64,000 bases of DNA from DASRHT01 sp035293765. GTDB taxonomy: Bacteria > Chloroflexota > Ktedonobacteria > Ktedonobacterales > Ktedonobacteraceae. A model generated the notes under the pieces. That model worked only from the letters and a program-made list of their open reading frames with translations. It was not told the DNA's origin and ran no database searches. The stretch spans positions 124,001 through 188,000 of the forward strand of contig DATGMF010000053.1 in NCBI GenBank assembly GCA_035293765.1, written 5' to 3'. Positions 9,166-18,058 of this stretch are shown here, piece by piece. Position numbers and translations under genes: made by a program. Every line of letters starts with the position of its first letter. Within the stretch, counting starts at the first letter, position 1.

Positions 9166-9561
9166 CTAGTTTGCTTTTGACTTGTTTAGCTCCACAGCTT
9201 CCAGCAAGAGTGCTTGTAACGCGGCTTCATTGATGGTATCGCCTTCGTGAAAGTCGATAGCACGAACCGTCTTGCTGTCCAGGCGCGTGTTAAAGAGCCT
9301 GTGCGGATCTTTCATCTGAGCACCTTTGGGGAAGGTCAACCTTACGGCGTTCTTGAGCGTATCGCAAAGGCAGAGTGTGCCATCATGAGACCACACAGGG
9401 ACTCCTTCAGGTCTTGAGGGCTTTTTCCACTTCACCTCTTCAACTAAGGCAGGGTCAGCTTGCTTGATCGAAGCGCGCAGCCGTGACAACATCTCACCCC
9501 GCCAATTATCATGCTTTTTGATTATGGCATCTATCTGTTGAGCAGCAGACTCGTCTTCCAT
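9166..9561 (-). CDS. DUF1801 family protein
   Basis: A 131-residue cytoplasmic protein with the DUF1801 pattern: an N-terminal helix pair (QQIDAIIKKHDNWRGEMLSR LRASIK), EEVKWKKPSRPEGVPVWSHD, CLCDTLKNAVRLTFPKG, and a C-terminal FHEGDTINEAALQALL. DUF1801 proteins resemble YdhG and frataxin-like folds; their biochemical role is unsettled. AAAGAGA precedes the start. The 3' end faces the YdeI-like gene. Confidence 0.85.
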   Translation of the reverse strand: MEDESAAQQIDAIIKKHDNWRGEMLSRLRASIKQADPALVEEVKWKKPSRPEGVPVWSHDGTLCLCDTLKNAVRLTFPKGAQMKDPHRLFNTRLDSKTVRAIDFHEGDTINEAALQALLLEAVELNKSKAN

Positions 9562-9827
9562 TATGAATCTCTTTCTAATATGATTGCTACAGCATTATAT
9601 CATTGCTATCCCTGCTTGTGGTTTGAAAAATAACCTGGCTCATGGGCTTACCCCTGCCCTACTATCTGCATCATATAGATAAGCTTACAAATTTTTTACA
9701 ATTTTGCGTAGATTTTTCATGGGGGGAGGAATATACTTAGAAATACCTTTATTCGTCTGAATCTAAGACATCAACTGATATTTTTACAAAGGTCTTACTG
9801 ATTATAAATCAAGGAGGTGGCAGCGCC

Positions 9828-11636
9828 ATGACGCAGCACCCGCCGCAATCTGACAATGAGATACTCCCGCTTCCTGGTTTCCATGATGATACCGATATGT
9901 TTGAGGGCAAAGTCTCCTCCCCCACCAGGCGTAGAAGCCGTCGCCGCTTATTAATCATCCTTTCCAGCGTTTTGCTGGCAGTCGTGCTTTTAGGTGTAGT
10001 TTTTGCACTCATCAATGCCCGGCGGCAACGCCTCGTCTTTCAGGCTCAAGCCGTAACCCAGGGCGATCTGTCCCTGACGGTCAACGGGACCGGCCCTTTG
10101 CAGAGCAATGTGTACAGTCTGAATTTTACTGGTACGGGCAAGCTGTCTGAGATCGATGTCAGCGTGGGGCAAAAGGTCAGGAAGGATCAGACCCTGGGAA
10201 AGCTGGACCCCACCTCGTTGCAGAATGCGCTAAACGAATCGCAGGCCACCGTGGCGGCGGCTCAGACCTCGGTAAGTAACGCCCAGGCCGGCCTGAATGC
10301 CTCTTTAGCCGCCTCGCAGACAAGCGTTGCGTCGGCGCAAACGTCATTGACCGATGCCATTCAGAATCTCAAAGATGTCCAGACACAATCTCAGGCATCA
10401 ATCGATGCCGCCCAGACGGCGCTCAGCAATGCCCAGAACAACCTGATCAAAGTCCAGGCCCAGGTGCAGGCGGCTATGGCTGTCGCGCAAGATACCGAGA
10501 ACGCCGCCATCGCCGCCTGTGGCACTCCTCCAGATCCCACATGTGTACAAAAAGCTGAGGATGCCTTTGCTCAGACGCAGACGCAGCAAAACGCTCAACT
10601 GGCAACCGCTCAGGGCGCAGTCAGTACGGCGCAGAAGCAACTGAGCTCGGCGCAGGCGCAGGCCAATGTGCAGAATACAGCCGCGCAGAACCAGGTGAAC
10701 ACCGCGCAGAAGCAACTGGACACCGCGCAGGCGCAGGCCAATTCGCAAAACACAACGGCGCAGGGTCAGGTCAATAGCGCGCAAAGTCAGCTAAATACCG
10801 CGCAGGCGCAACTGGCGACCGCGCAATATAACGTGAACAATACCGTTCTGAAGGCGCCCCACGATGGAGTAGTGGCGGCGGTCAACGGCACCATCGGCGG
10901 AACTCCCGGCGCCTCCGGTTCAGCCAGCTCAAGCGCCAGTACCGGCACCTCGACAGCCTCCAGCGGCGGCACATTTGTGCAGATTGTCGATCTCTCATCG
11001 CTACAGATTGTTGCCAGCATTAACGAGATTGACATTGGCAATGTGGTCGTGGGAGACAACGTGCAATTCTCGGTCAGCGCCTATCCCGATCAAACCTTTA
11101 CCGGCAAAGTGACCGCTATCTCTCCTCTGGGGCAGACTATCTCGAACGTTGTCTCGTATCCTGTCTATATCAACGTCGATACGAGCAGCCTCGGCACTTT
11201 CAATCTCCTCCCCGGCATGACGGCCAGCGTTACCATCGTCACCGATCAGCGCACCAATGTGCTGATGGTGCCCGCCACCGCGATTTCGTTTGCTCGTACA
11301 TCGATCATTCCTGCCAGCACCGGCAATATCGGCTTAATCCAGCAAAGCCAGGCGGATAACGCCCTGGCAGCCGCGCGCCAGATGATCCAGGATCTTCAAT
11401 CGAGTAACCCACAGATTACGAAAGACAAACCGACGCCTGCCTTTGTGCTGGAGCGGATCAATAACGCTATTGTAGTGAAACCCGTAGTTGTAGGATTGAC
11501 CAACGGCACAGTCTATGAAGTGCTTGATGGCTTGACGCAAAATGACCGCGTTCTTGTTGGAGTTGAGTCACAGGCTCAGGCGCAGGGTAATCCGAGCGGA
11601 GCGCAGTTCCGCCTGGGCGGTGGCGGTGGTAACTGA
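9828..11636 (+). CDS. Efflux adaptor, MacA/HlyD-type membrane fusion protein
   Basis: A 602-residue membrane-anchored adaptor. Order of parts: a cytoplasmic tail, a membrane helix at about residues 42-62, a lipoyl-like half (SVGQKVRKDQTLGKLD), and a very long coiled-coil hairpin rich in Ala, Gln, Asn and Thr (about residues 125-345). Then come the second lipoyl half (NTVLKAPHDGVVAAVNG), a Ser/Gly/Thr-rich insert and beta-barrel domains. The hairpin includes a CGTPPDPTC loop that could hold a disulfide at its tip. It is expected to act with the two following genes in export of an unknown substrate. AAGGAGGTG gives a strong ribosome site. It is longer than the typical 370-400-residue MacA, mainly in the hairpin. 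Confidence 0.88.
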   Translation: MTQHPPQSDNEILPLPGFHDDTDMFEGKVSSPTRRRSRRRLLIILSSVLLAVVLLGVVFALINARRQRLVFQAQAVTQGDLSLTVNGTGPLQSNVYSLNFTGTGKLSEIDVSVGQKVRKDQTLGKLDPTSLQNALNESQATVAAAQTSVSNAQAGLNASLAASQTSVASAQTSLTDAIQNLKDVQTQSQASIDAAQTALSNAQNNLIKVQAQVQAAMAVAQDTENAAIAACGTPPDPTCVQKAEDAFAQTQTQQNAQLATAQGAVSTAQKQLSSAQAQANVQNTAAQNQVNTAQKQLDTAQAQANSQNTTAQGQVNSAQSQLNTAQAQLATAQYNVNNTVLKAPHDGVVAAVNGTIGGTPGASGSASSSASTGTSTASSGGTFVQIVDLSSLQIVASINEIDIGNVVVGDNVQFSVSAYPDQTFTGKVTAISPLGQTISNVVSYPVYINVDTSSLGTFNLLPGMTASVTIVTDQRTNVLMVPATAISFARTSIIPASTGNIGLIQQSQADNALAAARQMIQDLQSSNPQITKDKPTPAFVLERINNAIVVKPVVVGLTNGTVYEVLDGLTQNDRVLVGVESQAQAQGNPSGAQFRLGGGGGN

Positions 11637-11668
11637 TCTGCCGTGGCCTGTTTTGTTCTGGAGGATGC

Positions 11669-12577
11669 ATGACCAGCAATGATGTTCAGCAGACGCCCCC
11701 TGAGGGTTCTTCTGGTGTCCATCCTGTAAACATATCGATTCACCATGATGTAACGGTGCCACAGACCGCTGTCAATAGCGTCGTGGGACAACAGCATCAG
11801 GCCAATGGAACGGGGCCGCAGCCGGTAATCGTTGTGCGCGATCTCAAGAAGACCTATTTGCTGGGCGAGACGCGCGTTCAGGCGCTGCGGGGCGTCTCTC
11901 TGCAAGTGCAACAGGGCGAGTTCGTGGCTGTGATGGGTCCATCGGGTTCGGGTAAAACGACGCTGATGAACCTGCTTGGCTGCCTGGACCGGCCCAGCAG
12001 CGGCGATTACTTGCTGGCAGGCAAAATGGTGAGCCGCATGAGCCCCGATGAGCTGGCGCTGATCCGTAATCAGCTCATCGGCTTCGTCTTTCAAGGCTTC
12101 AATCTGTTGTCGCGCGCCACCGCCGTGAAAAATGTTGCGATGCCCTTGATGTATGCCGGTTACTCGAAAGAAGAGCAGGAATATCGCGCCCGCAAGGCTT
12201 TGCAACTGGTGGGATTGGGCTCGCGTCTCCATCACAGGCCATCGCAACTGTCCGGTGGGCAACAGCAGCGCGTTGCCATTGCTCGCGCCCTGGTCAACTC
12301 GCCATCGCTCTTGCTGGCTGACGAGCCGACGGGCAACCTGGATAGCCGCACCAGCATAGAGATTATGGCGGTGCTCCAGGCGCTCAATCAGCGTGGCCTG
12401 ACGATCATCCTGGTCACCCACGAGCCCGATATCGCTGCTTACGCCAGGCGGCAGGTTGTTTTCCGTGATGGCCTGCTGGTGCGCGACGAGGTCATGCATA
12501 CATCGCGTAACGCCATTACCGAGTTATCTGTAGAGAAAGAGCCTACCCATATCGTCACTCAGGAGGCTGCTGAATGA
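11669..12577 (+). CDS. ABC transporter ATP-binding protein, MacB/LolD type
   Basis: A 302-residue ATPase. A 45-residue non-conserved N-terminal tail precedes the ABC domain. Seen motifs: Walker A GPSGSGKTT, signature LSGGQQQR, Walker B LLLADEPTGNLDS and the switch histidine in LVTHE. The spacing and GNLDS sequence are typical of the MacB/LolD group. It overlaps the permease gene by ATGA (12574-12577), so translation is probably coupled. It powers the exporter formed with the adjacent adaptor and permease. Confidence 0.93.
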   Translation: MTSNDVQQTPPEGSSGVHPVNISIHHDVTVPQTAVNSVVGQQHQANGTGPQPVIVVRDLKKTYLLGETRVQALRGVSLQVQQGEFVAVMGPSGSGKTTLMNLLGCLDRPSSGDYLLAGKMVSRMSPDELALIRNQLIGFVFQGFNLLSRATAVKNVAMPLMYAGYSKEEQEYRARKALQLVGLGSRLHHRPSQLSGGQQQRVAIARALVNSPSLLLADEPTGNLDSRTSIEIMAVLQALNQRGLTIILVTHEPDIAAYARRQVVFRDGLLVRDEVMHTSRNAITELSVEKEPTHIVTQEAAE

Positions 12578-13908
12578 GTACGCCCATTGATTCATCGCCG
12601 CCAGCGACAACACCTTCCGCGGATGGCAATGTTGTTGCGGCTCCTGCGACTATCTACGTGCCCGGCAAACGTCCGGGTCGCAGGCTTACCAGCACGATGT
12701 CGGCCAATTTTAGCAGCGCAACCGACTCCCTCTGGGCCAATCGCATGCGTTCGCTGCTCACCACGCTCGGCGTTATTATCGGCGTGATGGCAGTAATTGT
12801 CGCCGTGACGCTGACGCAGGGCGCTGGAGCCTTGCTGAACGGGCGCATTTCCAGCCTCGGCACCAATACCCTGCTGATTAATCCCGGCTCCGGCGTGACC
12901 AACGGAGTGGCAGCTGGCACGGGGACGCTGCAATCCTTGACCACAGATGATGTGAAGCAGCTTGCGCTGATTCCCCATGTCATCGCCGTGAGTCCTGTGC
13001 TCAGTGTATCGGCCCAGGTCATCGCGCATAACCTCAACTGGAATACGCGTATACAGGGGGTATCTGAGCAGTTTCAGCAAATTCAGAACTGGGATATCGC
13101 CAGCGGTTCCTGGTTCAGCAAAGCGGACTCCGATAGCGGCGTTGCGGTCGCGGTGCTTGGCGATACGGTAGCAAAGAACCTCTTCGGCCCTACCAATACC
13201 GATCCGATAGGGCAGACGGTGCTGATCCGCGATCAGATCTTTCGGGTGGTTGGAGTGATGCAGCCTAAGGGCTCCCTGGGTGCCTTCAACCAGGATGATG
13301 TTGTCTTTGTACCCTTTAATGCGGCAGCAGCTCGTTTGAAACATACGGGCTTCGTGGACCAGATCCAGGCGCTGGTGGATTCGGCTGACAACGTCAATGG
13401 AGCGTTGAGCGCCGCGACTACGACGCTGCGGCACGATCACCGCATTGCGCAGGGGGGCACGGATGATTTCCAGATTCGCAGCCCCAATCAGCTAGTGCAG
13501 ACGGCGCAGCAGTTTGCCCAGGTTCTGACGTTGCTGCTGGTCGGTATTGCGGCAGTCTCGTTGACGGTTGGCGGCATTGGCATTATGAATATTATGCTGG
13601 TGTCGGTGACTGAGCGAACGAGGGAGATCGGCGTGCGTATGGCGGTGGGAGCCAGGCGGCGCGATATTCGCAACCAGTTTTTGATCGAGGCGGTGACGCT
13701 AAGCGCGGTGGGTGGTGTCCTGGGCATTCTCCTGGGCCTGCTGATCGGTTATGTGCTGACGACCTCGTTCCAGTTGCCGTTCGTCGTCGATCCCCTCTCG
13801 ACCTTCCTGGCCTTTAGCGTCTCGGCGGGCATCGGCATCGTTTTCGGCCTTTATCCGGCTGTGCGGGCCTCCCACCTCGACCCAATCGTGGCACTGCGGA
13901 CAGAATAG
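12574..13908 (+). CDS. ABC transporter permease, MacB/FtsX type
   Basis: A 444-residue permease. It has a 45-residue Pro/Ala-rich tail, a first membrane helix (about residues 65-85, with LLTTLGVIIGVMAVI), a large extracytoplasmic MacB-PCD domain (about 90-310), and three C-terminal helices of the FtsX domain containing GGIGIMNIMLVSVTERTREI. It forms the membrane channel or mechanotransducer of a MacAB-like complex. The operon is 9828-13908, with no TolC-type gene nearby. That fits a monoderm envelope and export straight to the outside. Confidence 0.93.
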   Translation: MSTPIDSSPPATTPSADGNVVAAPATIYVPGKRPGRRLTSTMSANFSSATDSLWANRMRSLLTTLGVIIGVMAVIVAVTLTQGAGALLNGRISSLGTNTLLINPGSGVTNGVAAGTGTLQSLTTDDVKQLALIPHVIAVSPVLSVSAQVIAHNLNWNTRIQGVSEQFQQIQNWDIASGSWFSKADSDSGVAVAVLGDTVAKNLFGPTNTDPIGQTVLIRDQIFRVVGVMQPKGSLGAFNQDDVVFVPFNAAAARLKHTGFVDQIQALVDSADNVNGALSAATTTLRHDHRIAQGGTDDFQIRSPNQLVQTAQQFAQVLTLLLVGIAAVSLTVGGIGIMNIMLVSVTERTREIGVRMAVGARRRDIRNQFLIEAVTLSAVGGVLGILLGLLIGYVLTTSFQLPFVVDPLSTFLAFSVSAGIGIVFGLYPAVRASHLDPIVALRTE

Positions 13909-13915
13909 ACGGGCC

Positions 13916-13940
13916 GTAGGGGCGGGGCTTGCCCCCGCCC
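13916..13940. repeat. GC-rich palindrome (REP-like)
   Basis: GTAGGGGCGGGGCTTGCCCC continued by CGCCC, 8 bases after the permease stop and between convergent genes. It can form a strong stem and may end both transcripts. Confidence 0.7.
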
Positions 13941-13960
13941 TGTACCCCCTATAAATGGGT

Positions 13961-14398
13961 TCAGCCTTCTACAAGTTCAATCGTGACCTCATAGGAGAGG
14001 CCGGGCGCGGCTCCGGCCGCCAGGGGGACCTGCTGGCTGTGCAGGTCGATAACTTTTTCCGCGTAGGAGTCGAAGTGAACCGCGACCGGGGTGGAGTTGA
14101 GCGGGTCGCTGTAGAGAATTGTGGTGCCGACCGAGCTGGTATACGAGGTACGCAGGGCGTCGCGATACTGCTGACCCGTCAGACCTGTGGGTGCGCCATC
14201 GTAGCGCAGCAGATCGTTAAGGCAAAGGAGCACCATGCTCCAGCGCCGTTTGCCTGGTCCCAGGTCTACATAGGAGAGGCCGCCATCGGCTCTGACGATC
14301 ATCTTGCGAATACGCGGCTGCATCATCCGATAGCTACCAGGTTTGACAAAGTATCCCGTCCCATCCAGCAGCAGTTCACAATCCACTCCAATGCTCAT
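13961..14398 (-). CDS. Phage-module structural protein, possibly tail or neck
   Basis: A 145-residue beta-rich protein, last gene of the minus-strand head operon. The start at 14398 is chosen because AGGAGG lies just upstream (minus strand) and it falls right after the stop of the preceding gene. The longer frame to 14518 would run into that gene. It contains LLLDGTGYFVKPGSYRM and GLSYVDLGPGKRRW, a layout like short tail or head-tail proteins, but no family is certain. It is convergent with the MacB-like permease. Confidence 0.65.
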   Translation of the reverse strand: MSIGVDCELLLDGTGYFVKPGSYRMMQPRIRKMIVRADGGLSYVDLGPGKRRWSMVLLCLNDLLRYDGAPTGLTGQQYRDALRTSYTSSVGTTILYSDPLNSTPVAVHFDSYAEKVIDLHSQQVPLAAGAAPGLSYEVTIELVEG

Positions 14399-14399
14399 C

Positions 14400-14834
14400 T
14401 CATGCCTCCTGGGAAGTCGTGGCTTTTTTGCTGCGACGCCTGACCGGTTTATGTTCCGCTGTGAGGGCGCGTGGTTTCTGCTCGTTCTGCTCCTGAGAGA
14501 CGACAGCTTCAGCGCCATAGATGCGGGTGTGGTGGAAGGAGCCGGTGCCGTTGTGATCGTGGATGCTCACCGTATCGCCATCGATGGTAACGTGGATGCC
14601 GAGCTGTTTGAGCGCCGAGCATAACGTTGTGACGATGTAATTGAGGCGCGCGTTTTCTTGTTCCAGGGTGGCAATGCGGTCGTGTAGCGTCTGAATCTCG
14701 CTCTGGAGGGCGTTAATCACCCGTTCCTGCACCTCGTTTGCCGTGCGTGTGAAGCCGTGATAATAGGCAACAACGCCGCCAATGACCAGGCCGATAGTGA
14801 TGAGCAGGTTCAATAAGGAGAGAGGTTCGAACAT
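14400..14834 (-). CDS. Membrane-anchored coiled-coil protein of the phage operon
   Basis: A 144-residue protein with an N-terminal membrane helix (about residues 8-24), a heptad-rich coiled coil (NALQSEIQTLHDRIATLEQE, about 40-70), a small beta segment (VTIDGDTVSIHDHNG) and a Lys/Arg-rich tail. The ATG at 14834 has AAAGGG upstream. This layout resembles accessory proteins of phage tail or lysis regions, but the product is not recognised. Its stop is 1 base from the next gene's start, so the two are co-translated. Confidence 0.65.
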   Translation of the reverse strand: MFEPLSLLNLLITIGLVIGGVVAYYHGFTRTANEVQERVINALQSEIQTLHDRIATLEQENARLNYIVTTLCSALKQLGIHVTIDGDTVSIHDHNGTGSFHHTRIYGAEAVVSQEQNEQKPRALTAEHKPVRRRSKKATTSQEA

Positions 14835-14910
14835 TCTGTTACCCTTTCTTATAGCCAATATAATATCTGCGCTAACGAGACGGGAGCGATCTGGACAGGG
14901 GTAAGTAAGC

Positions 14911-14935
14911 CGGGCGGGGCTTGCCCCGCCCCTAC
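14911..14935. repeat. GC-rich palindrome inside the phage operon
   Basis: GGGCGGGGCTTGCCCCGCCC then CTAC, lying in the gap between two genes of the minus-strand phage operon. It is the same family as 13916-13940, in the opposite orientation. It could attenuate transcription of the last two genes. Confidence 0.6.
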
Positions 14936-14968
14936 AGTCGGCAACCACCTGCCCCTGCCATATCAGCC

Positions 14969-16141
14969 CTACAATCTGGGCCAGCGCACGGGGATATCGC
15001 CCCAGTGGACGCGCGCGCCGTAGGCGAAATCGCGCTGCTGCTTGATCTCTTGCAAGCGAGCCTCGAATTGCTGCATCTTCGCTTTTGTGGCTGCCAGCCA
15101 TGCCTGAGGGATTTTAGTATCATCGATGCGGTCCCGTATGGAGCCGTCCTGGAAGTCAAAGTTGTCGTTGGTGGGAATTTGATAAGCTTCCATTGCGTAA
15201 GCGCAGGCGCCAAGTACGATGATATCGCGATGAACCTCTGGAATGGTCGAGCCATTGGTGTCTAGCTGGTGTTTGGTGGCGTAGAAGATGCGCATGGTCA
15301 ATGTCGAATCCTTAGGCAGCTCCGCACTGGAGAGCTTGAGCGTGAAGCTGGGAGCCGAGGTACCGGTAAGGCTTTGTCCGGTGCCAATGCTGCCCTGAGA
15401 GCCGAGATTGCCGCCCGCGGCCAGCGCGGTTGTGCTGTCGAACAGATTAGAGTATTCAGCAAATTCGCGCTCGGATGGCGGCCACAGCATCACGCCGGAG
15501 GTATTGACCGTTGGAGGCGAAAGTTTGCCGCTTAACATGGCATCGGCGGTGCTATCGCTATAACTTGTGGTTGTGTTGTCCGGCAACGTTGCCAGCCAGT
15601 AGAGGGTTGAGCCGCCGACGAGAGTGCGATAGAGGTTGCGCCCGATGACGATGTTGGTGGCGGTTCCCGGGATGGTCGTCAGATTGTTTCCCAGAGGGAT
15701 GGCTGTCAGCGTCACCTTCTGGTTGCCGCTTGAGGTGGTGACGCTGGCGACAGGAGAGGGCGTGGTCTCGCCGCCCTGGGTCAGGAAGGTAACAGCGTAC
15801 TGATAAGCGCCCACGTTTAATCCGGTGCCGCTGACGGTGGTCGCGCTCATCCCTGCCGGCGGCGGAGCGAAGGCCGAGCCGTACGATTGCAGAGGGTAAA
15901 TGATGCGTTCCAGCCACCAGACCGGGTAAGCGGCATTCCAGGAGGATGGGTAGGGATAGGTGCGCTGGTACGGCTGGGTCGCCATATCGGTGTAGGCGAT
16001 GTTGGGATAGTACTGCGAGTAACGATCCACTGCCTTGTCGATAGCTCGATCCAGGTCTGACGTGGCCCAGCGCTGGCTTGAGCCTCCCAACGGGTCAAAA
16101 AGATCCTGGCGAACCGCCGTTTCGATATCTGAAAGGATCAT
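14969..16141 (-). CDS. Head-tail adaptor-like phage protein with inserted beta domain
   Basis: A 390-residue protein. The N-terminus (MILSDIETAVRQDLFD, then RWATSDLDRAIDKAVDRY) and the C-terminal helix (RLQEIKQQRDFAYG) resemble head-tail adaptor proteins. Between them, residues about 90-215 form a Gly/Thr/Ser-rich beta domain (GAYQYAVTFLTQGGETTPSP) like fibronectin/Ig-type repeats found on virion surfaces. The ATG at 16141 has GGAG upstream; the ATG at 16168 would lie in the gene before. It is unusually large for an adaptor because of the insert. Family placement is inference. Confidence 0.65.
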   Translation of the reverse strand: MILSDIETAVRQDLFDPLGGSSQRWATSDLDRAIDKAVDRYSQYYPNIAYTDMATQPYQRTYPYPSSWNAAYPVWWLERIIYPLQSYGSAFAPPPAGMSATTVSGTGLNVGAYQYAVTFLTQGGETTPSPVASVTTSSGNQKVTLTAIPLGNNLTTIPGTATNIVIGRNLYRTLVGGSTLYWLATLPDNTTTSYSDSTADAMLSGKLSPPTVNTSGVMLWPPSEREFAEYSNLFDSTTALAAGGNLGSQGSIGTGQSLTGTSAPSFTLKLSSAELPKDSTLTMRIFYATKHQLDTNGSTIPEVHRDIIVLGACAYAMEAYQIPTNDNFDFQDGSIRDRIDDTKIPQAWLAATKAKMQQFEARLQEIKQQRDFAYGARVHWGDIPVRWPRL

Positions 16142-16171
16142 GAAAAGCTCCAATCTGACAGAGGCCAATAC

Positions 16172-16765
16172 CTAGATGACATAACCGTAGGTATAGAGCG
16201 TGACAGTACATGTGCCCCCGTTTGCTTTGACATCGATCTTGCCATTGGCATCCACGGGTAAGAGGCCCATGCCGTCAAGCGTGCTATTGGCGACAGTGAT
16301 GTTGCCGATGGCGGCGTAGGCGGTGATATTGGCTGCCGCGTGGGGAGCGAGCAGCAGCGATGCGCCCGTGGTGGGACTGCTAAAGTAGGCTTTGAAGAGG
16401 ACGCCCAGCGCACCCGGCGGGATACCGGAACTGCCTCCGGTCAGGGTGTATACATTGGTAGCGCCTGAGCTGATAACGTCATTGGAGACCTGCTGATACG
16501 CGGTAACGAAGGTCAGGCGTCCGGGCGGCGGTGTGGGCAGACCACCGGTGCCGTTGGCAAAAATGGCGATGATCACCGCGTCCTGCTGATTGTGCTCGTC
16601 AAAGAAGAGGACCGCGCAGAGCGCACCGGCAAGGGCTGAGGTGCCATCGATATGATTGGCGACGGGCACTCCTGAGAGCGCGTACGAAGTGGCCTCGAAC
16701 AGGAGCACCGCAGCGGTATAGGTAACGGGAGAGAAAGATTGTAGAATGCCACGTTTGATCAGCAT
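16172..16765 (-). CDS. Phage-module protein, probable virion surface protein
   Basis: A 197-residue Gly/Ala/Thr-rich beta protein without signal or membrane helix. The C-terminal part (VDANGKIDVKANGGTCTVTL) looks like a beta-sandwich. The start is set at ATG 16765 with GAGG upstream; the frame extends to 16810 but overlaps the preceding gene. Position between adaptor and capsid genes suggests a head decoration or fibre protein. The product is not recognised. Confidence 0.6.
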   Translation of the reverse strand: MLIKRGILQSFSPVTYTAAVLLFEATSYALSGVPVANHIDGTSALAGALCAVLFFDEHNQQDAVIIAIFANGTGGLPTPPPGRLTFVTAYQQVSNDVISSGATNVYTLTGGSSGIPPGALGVLFKAYFSSPTTGASLLLAPHAAANITAYAAIGNITVANSTLDGMGLLPVDANGKIDVKANGGTCTVTLYTYGYVI

Positions 16766-16819
16766 AATGGCCTCGTGTGGGCGAGGAGAACCCGCTCGGA
16801 TTCTCCTCATTCGATTGAG

Positions 16820-17110
16820 CTATGAATCGTTTGACATCGTGCCAGGGGCCGGGCTATTATCGCTACCGGAGCAGGCGTGGAAGCTGCCAGCAGTATACGC
16901 AGTGTTGAGCAGCGTATTGAGGCTGGTGGCGATATTGGCAAAGGTCTGGCTCCCCGAAGGGTCAACTCTGACAAAGGTGCCATCTTGCGGCAGAGCGCCG
17001 TCGGCGGTTTGCTGGAAGATGCACATGGTGCGAGGGTTGAGGTAGCTGCCAATGGGAGCGGTCTGTCCGCCATTGTAACGTCCATAGGTCAATTCAAGCA
17101 GGTCAAGCAT
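16820..17110 (-). CDS. Small phage-module protein, unknown function
   Basis: A 96-residue protein, beta-rich and Thr/Ser/Asn-rich, with two cysteines (CIFQQ and HACSG). It lies between two virion-type genes on the same strand. An alternative frame ends at 16807, but this frame has the more protein-like composition. Nothing identifies its role. Confidence 0.5.
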   Translation of the reverse strand: MLDLLELTYGRYNGGQTAPIGSYLNPRTMCIFQQTADGALPQDGTFVRVDPSGSQTFANIATSLNTLLNTAYTAGSFHACSGSDNSPAPGTMSNDS

Positions 17111-17202
17111 TGTATGGTCCTTTCTATGTTGTTAAGGATGTTCGCCCCTTCGTGGCGACGAGATTGAGCGCGTCCGTGGGAGAAGAAGGATGTACCCCTT
17201 TG

Positions 17203-17411
17203 GTAGGGACCCGATTGATCGCGTCCGGTTCACCGCCGTTCCACCTCAAACCCACTGTACTGATGTTGCCCCAACGACGCATCGACGAGAAGGCATCCGG
17301 CAGCGTCATTGCACAATATTTTCCAATTTTGGGAATTTGCGGTGTTAGATGTTTCATGGGAGTGAGGCGAGGAAAGGGCGATAAATTGGACGCGGTGAAC
17401 CGGGTCCCTAC
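17203..17411. mobile_element. MITE-like element, copy 2, inside the phage operon
   Basis: 209 bp with inverted ends: GTAGGGACCCGATTGATCGC at left and, on the other strand, GTAGGGACCCGGTTCACCGC at right. It fills most of the gap between two phage-operon genes (17111-17429). The left flank (17150-17180, GTGGCGACGAGATTGAGCGC) is a further degenerate end. It may separate the promoter-proximal from the distal genes of the operon. Confidence 0.7.
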
Positions 17412-17429
17412 CACGGTTGAGACGGTCGA

Positions 17430-17996
17430 TTAGAATTCGATCCAGCGGGCGGTGAGCGAGTTGAAGCCTGCCGAGTAGGTTTGCAGGAAGACAACCACGC
17501 CCTGCGACAAATTGGCGGGCAGCAATAGCGCCTGACCGTTAGCGAGCAGTTCCAGTGGCTGCGTGCCCACCTCGACCTGGTTGTAAGGCGCGGTGAGCGT
17601 CTGTGATGTGGAGGCAAAGGTACAGGTGGTCGCAAGCGCGGAAGCGGGGCCGCCCAGTTTGGCATTGGTGATCGTCGCCGCCGAAGCAAAGGCGGGGTTG
17701 GTCGTGACAATCTGCATAAAGGAGGTCATCGAATTGGTGCCCGTGACCGTGCGCAGCGAATAGATGAGGACATTCTTGCCACTCGCCGCGTTAAAGATGC
17801 ACAGGGGATAGTTGCCGGCGGCGACGTTGAGCAATCCCGTGCTGCACATGAACCCCTTCCCTTGCAAGATCATGCTGGTAATCCACGGCTGGATCGCGAG
17901 ATTGCCCAACTGATCGAGCTGTGCCGCCTGACCTATGCCCGATGGCAACAGCCCGCCTACCAGGGCTGAGCCATCCTGATTCATAAAACCTGTCAT
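17430..17996 (-). CDS. Phage-module structural protein, unknown function
   Basis: A 188-residue Gly/Ala/Thr-rich protein of mainly beta character (SGKNVLIYSLRTVTGTN, PLELLANGQALLLPANLSQG). It follows the capsid gene by 62 bases. The ATG at 17996 has AGGAG 7 bases upstream, better than the frame's first ATG at 18014. The composition suits a head decoration or tail-associated protein. No family is recognised. Confidence 0.65.
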   Translation of the reverse strand: MTGFMNQDGSALVGGLLPSGIGQAAQLDQLGNLAIQPWITSMILQGKGFMCSTGLLNVAAGNYPLCIFNAASGKNVLIYSLRTVTGTNSMTSFMQIVTTNPAFASAATITNAKLGGPASALATTCTFASTSQTLTAPYNQVEVGTQPLELLANGQALLLPANLSQGVVVFLQTYSAGFNSLTARWIEF

Positions 17997-18058
17997 CGTT
18001 CTCTCCTGCTGCAAAATCAGTCTTGAGATGTTTCCTTATGGGGATGTACGCTAGCAGC

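Noticed and set aside
11576..13440. Long minus-strand frames opposite the MacB-like genes
   Set aside because: Both lie under genes with complete ABC motifs and have no start context.
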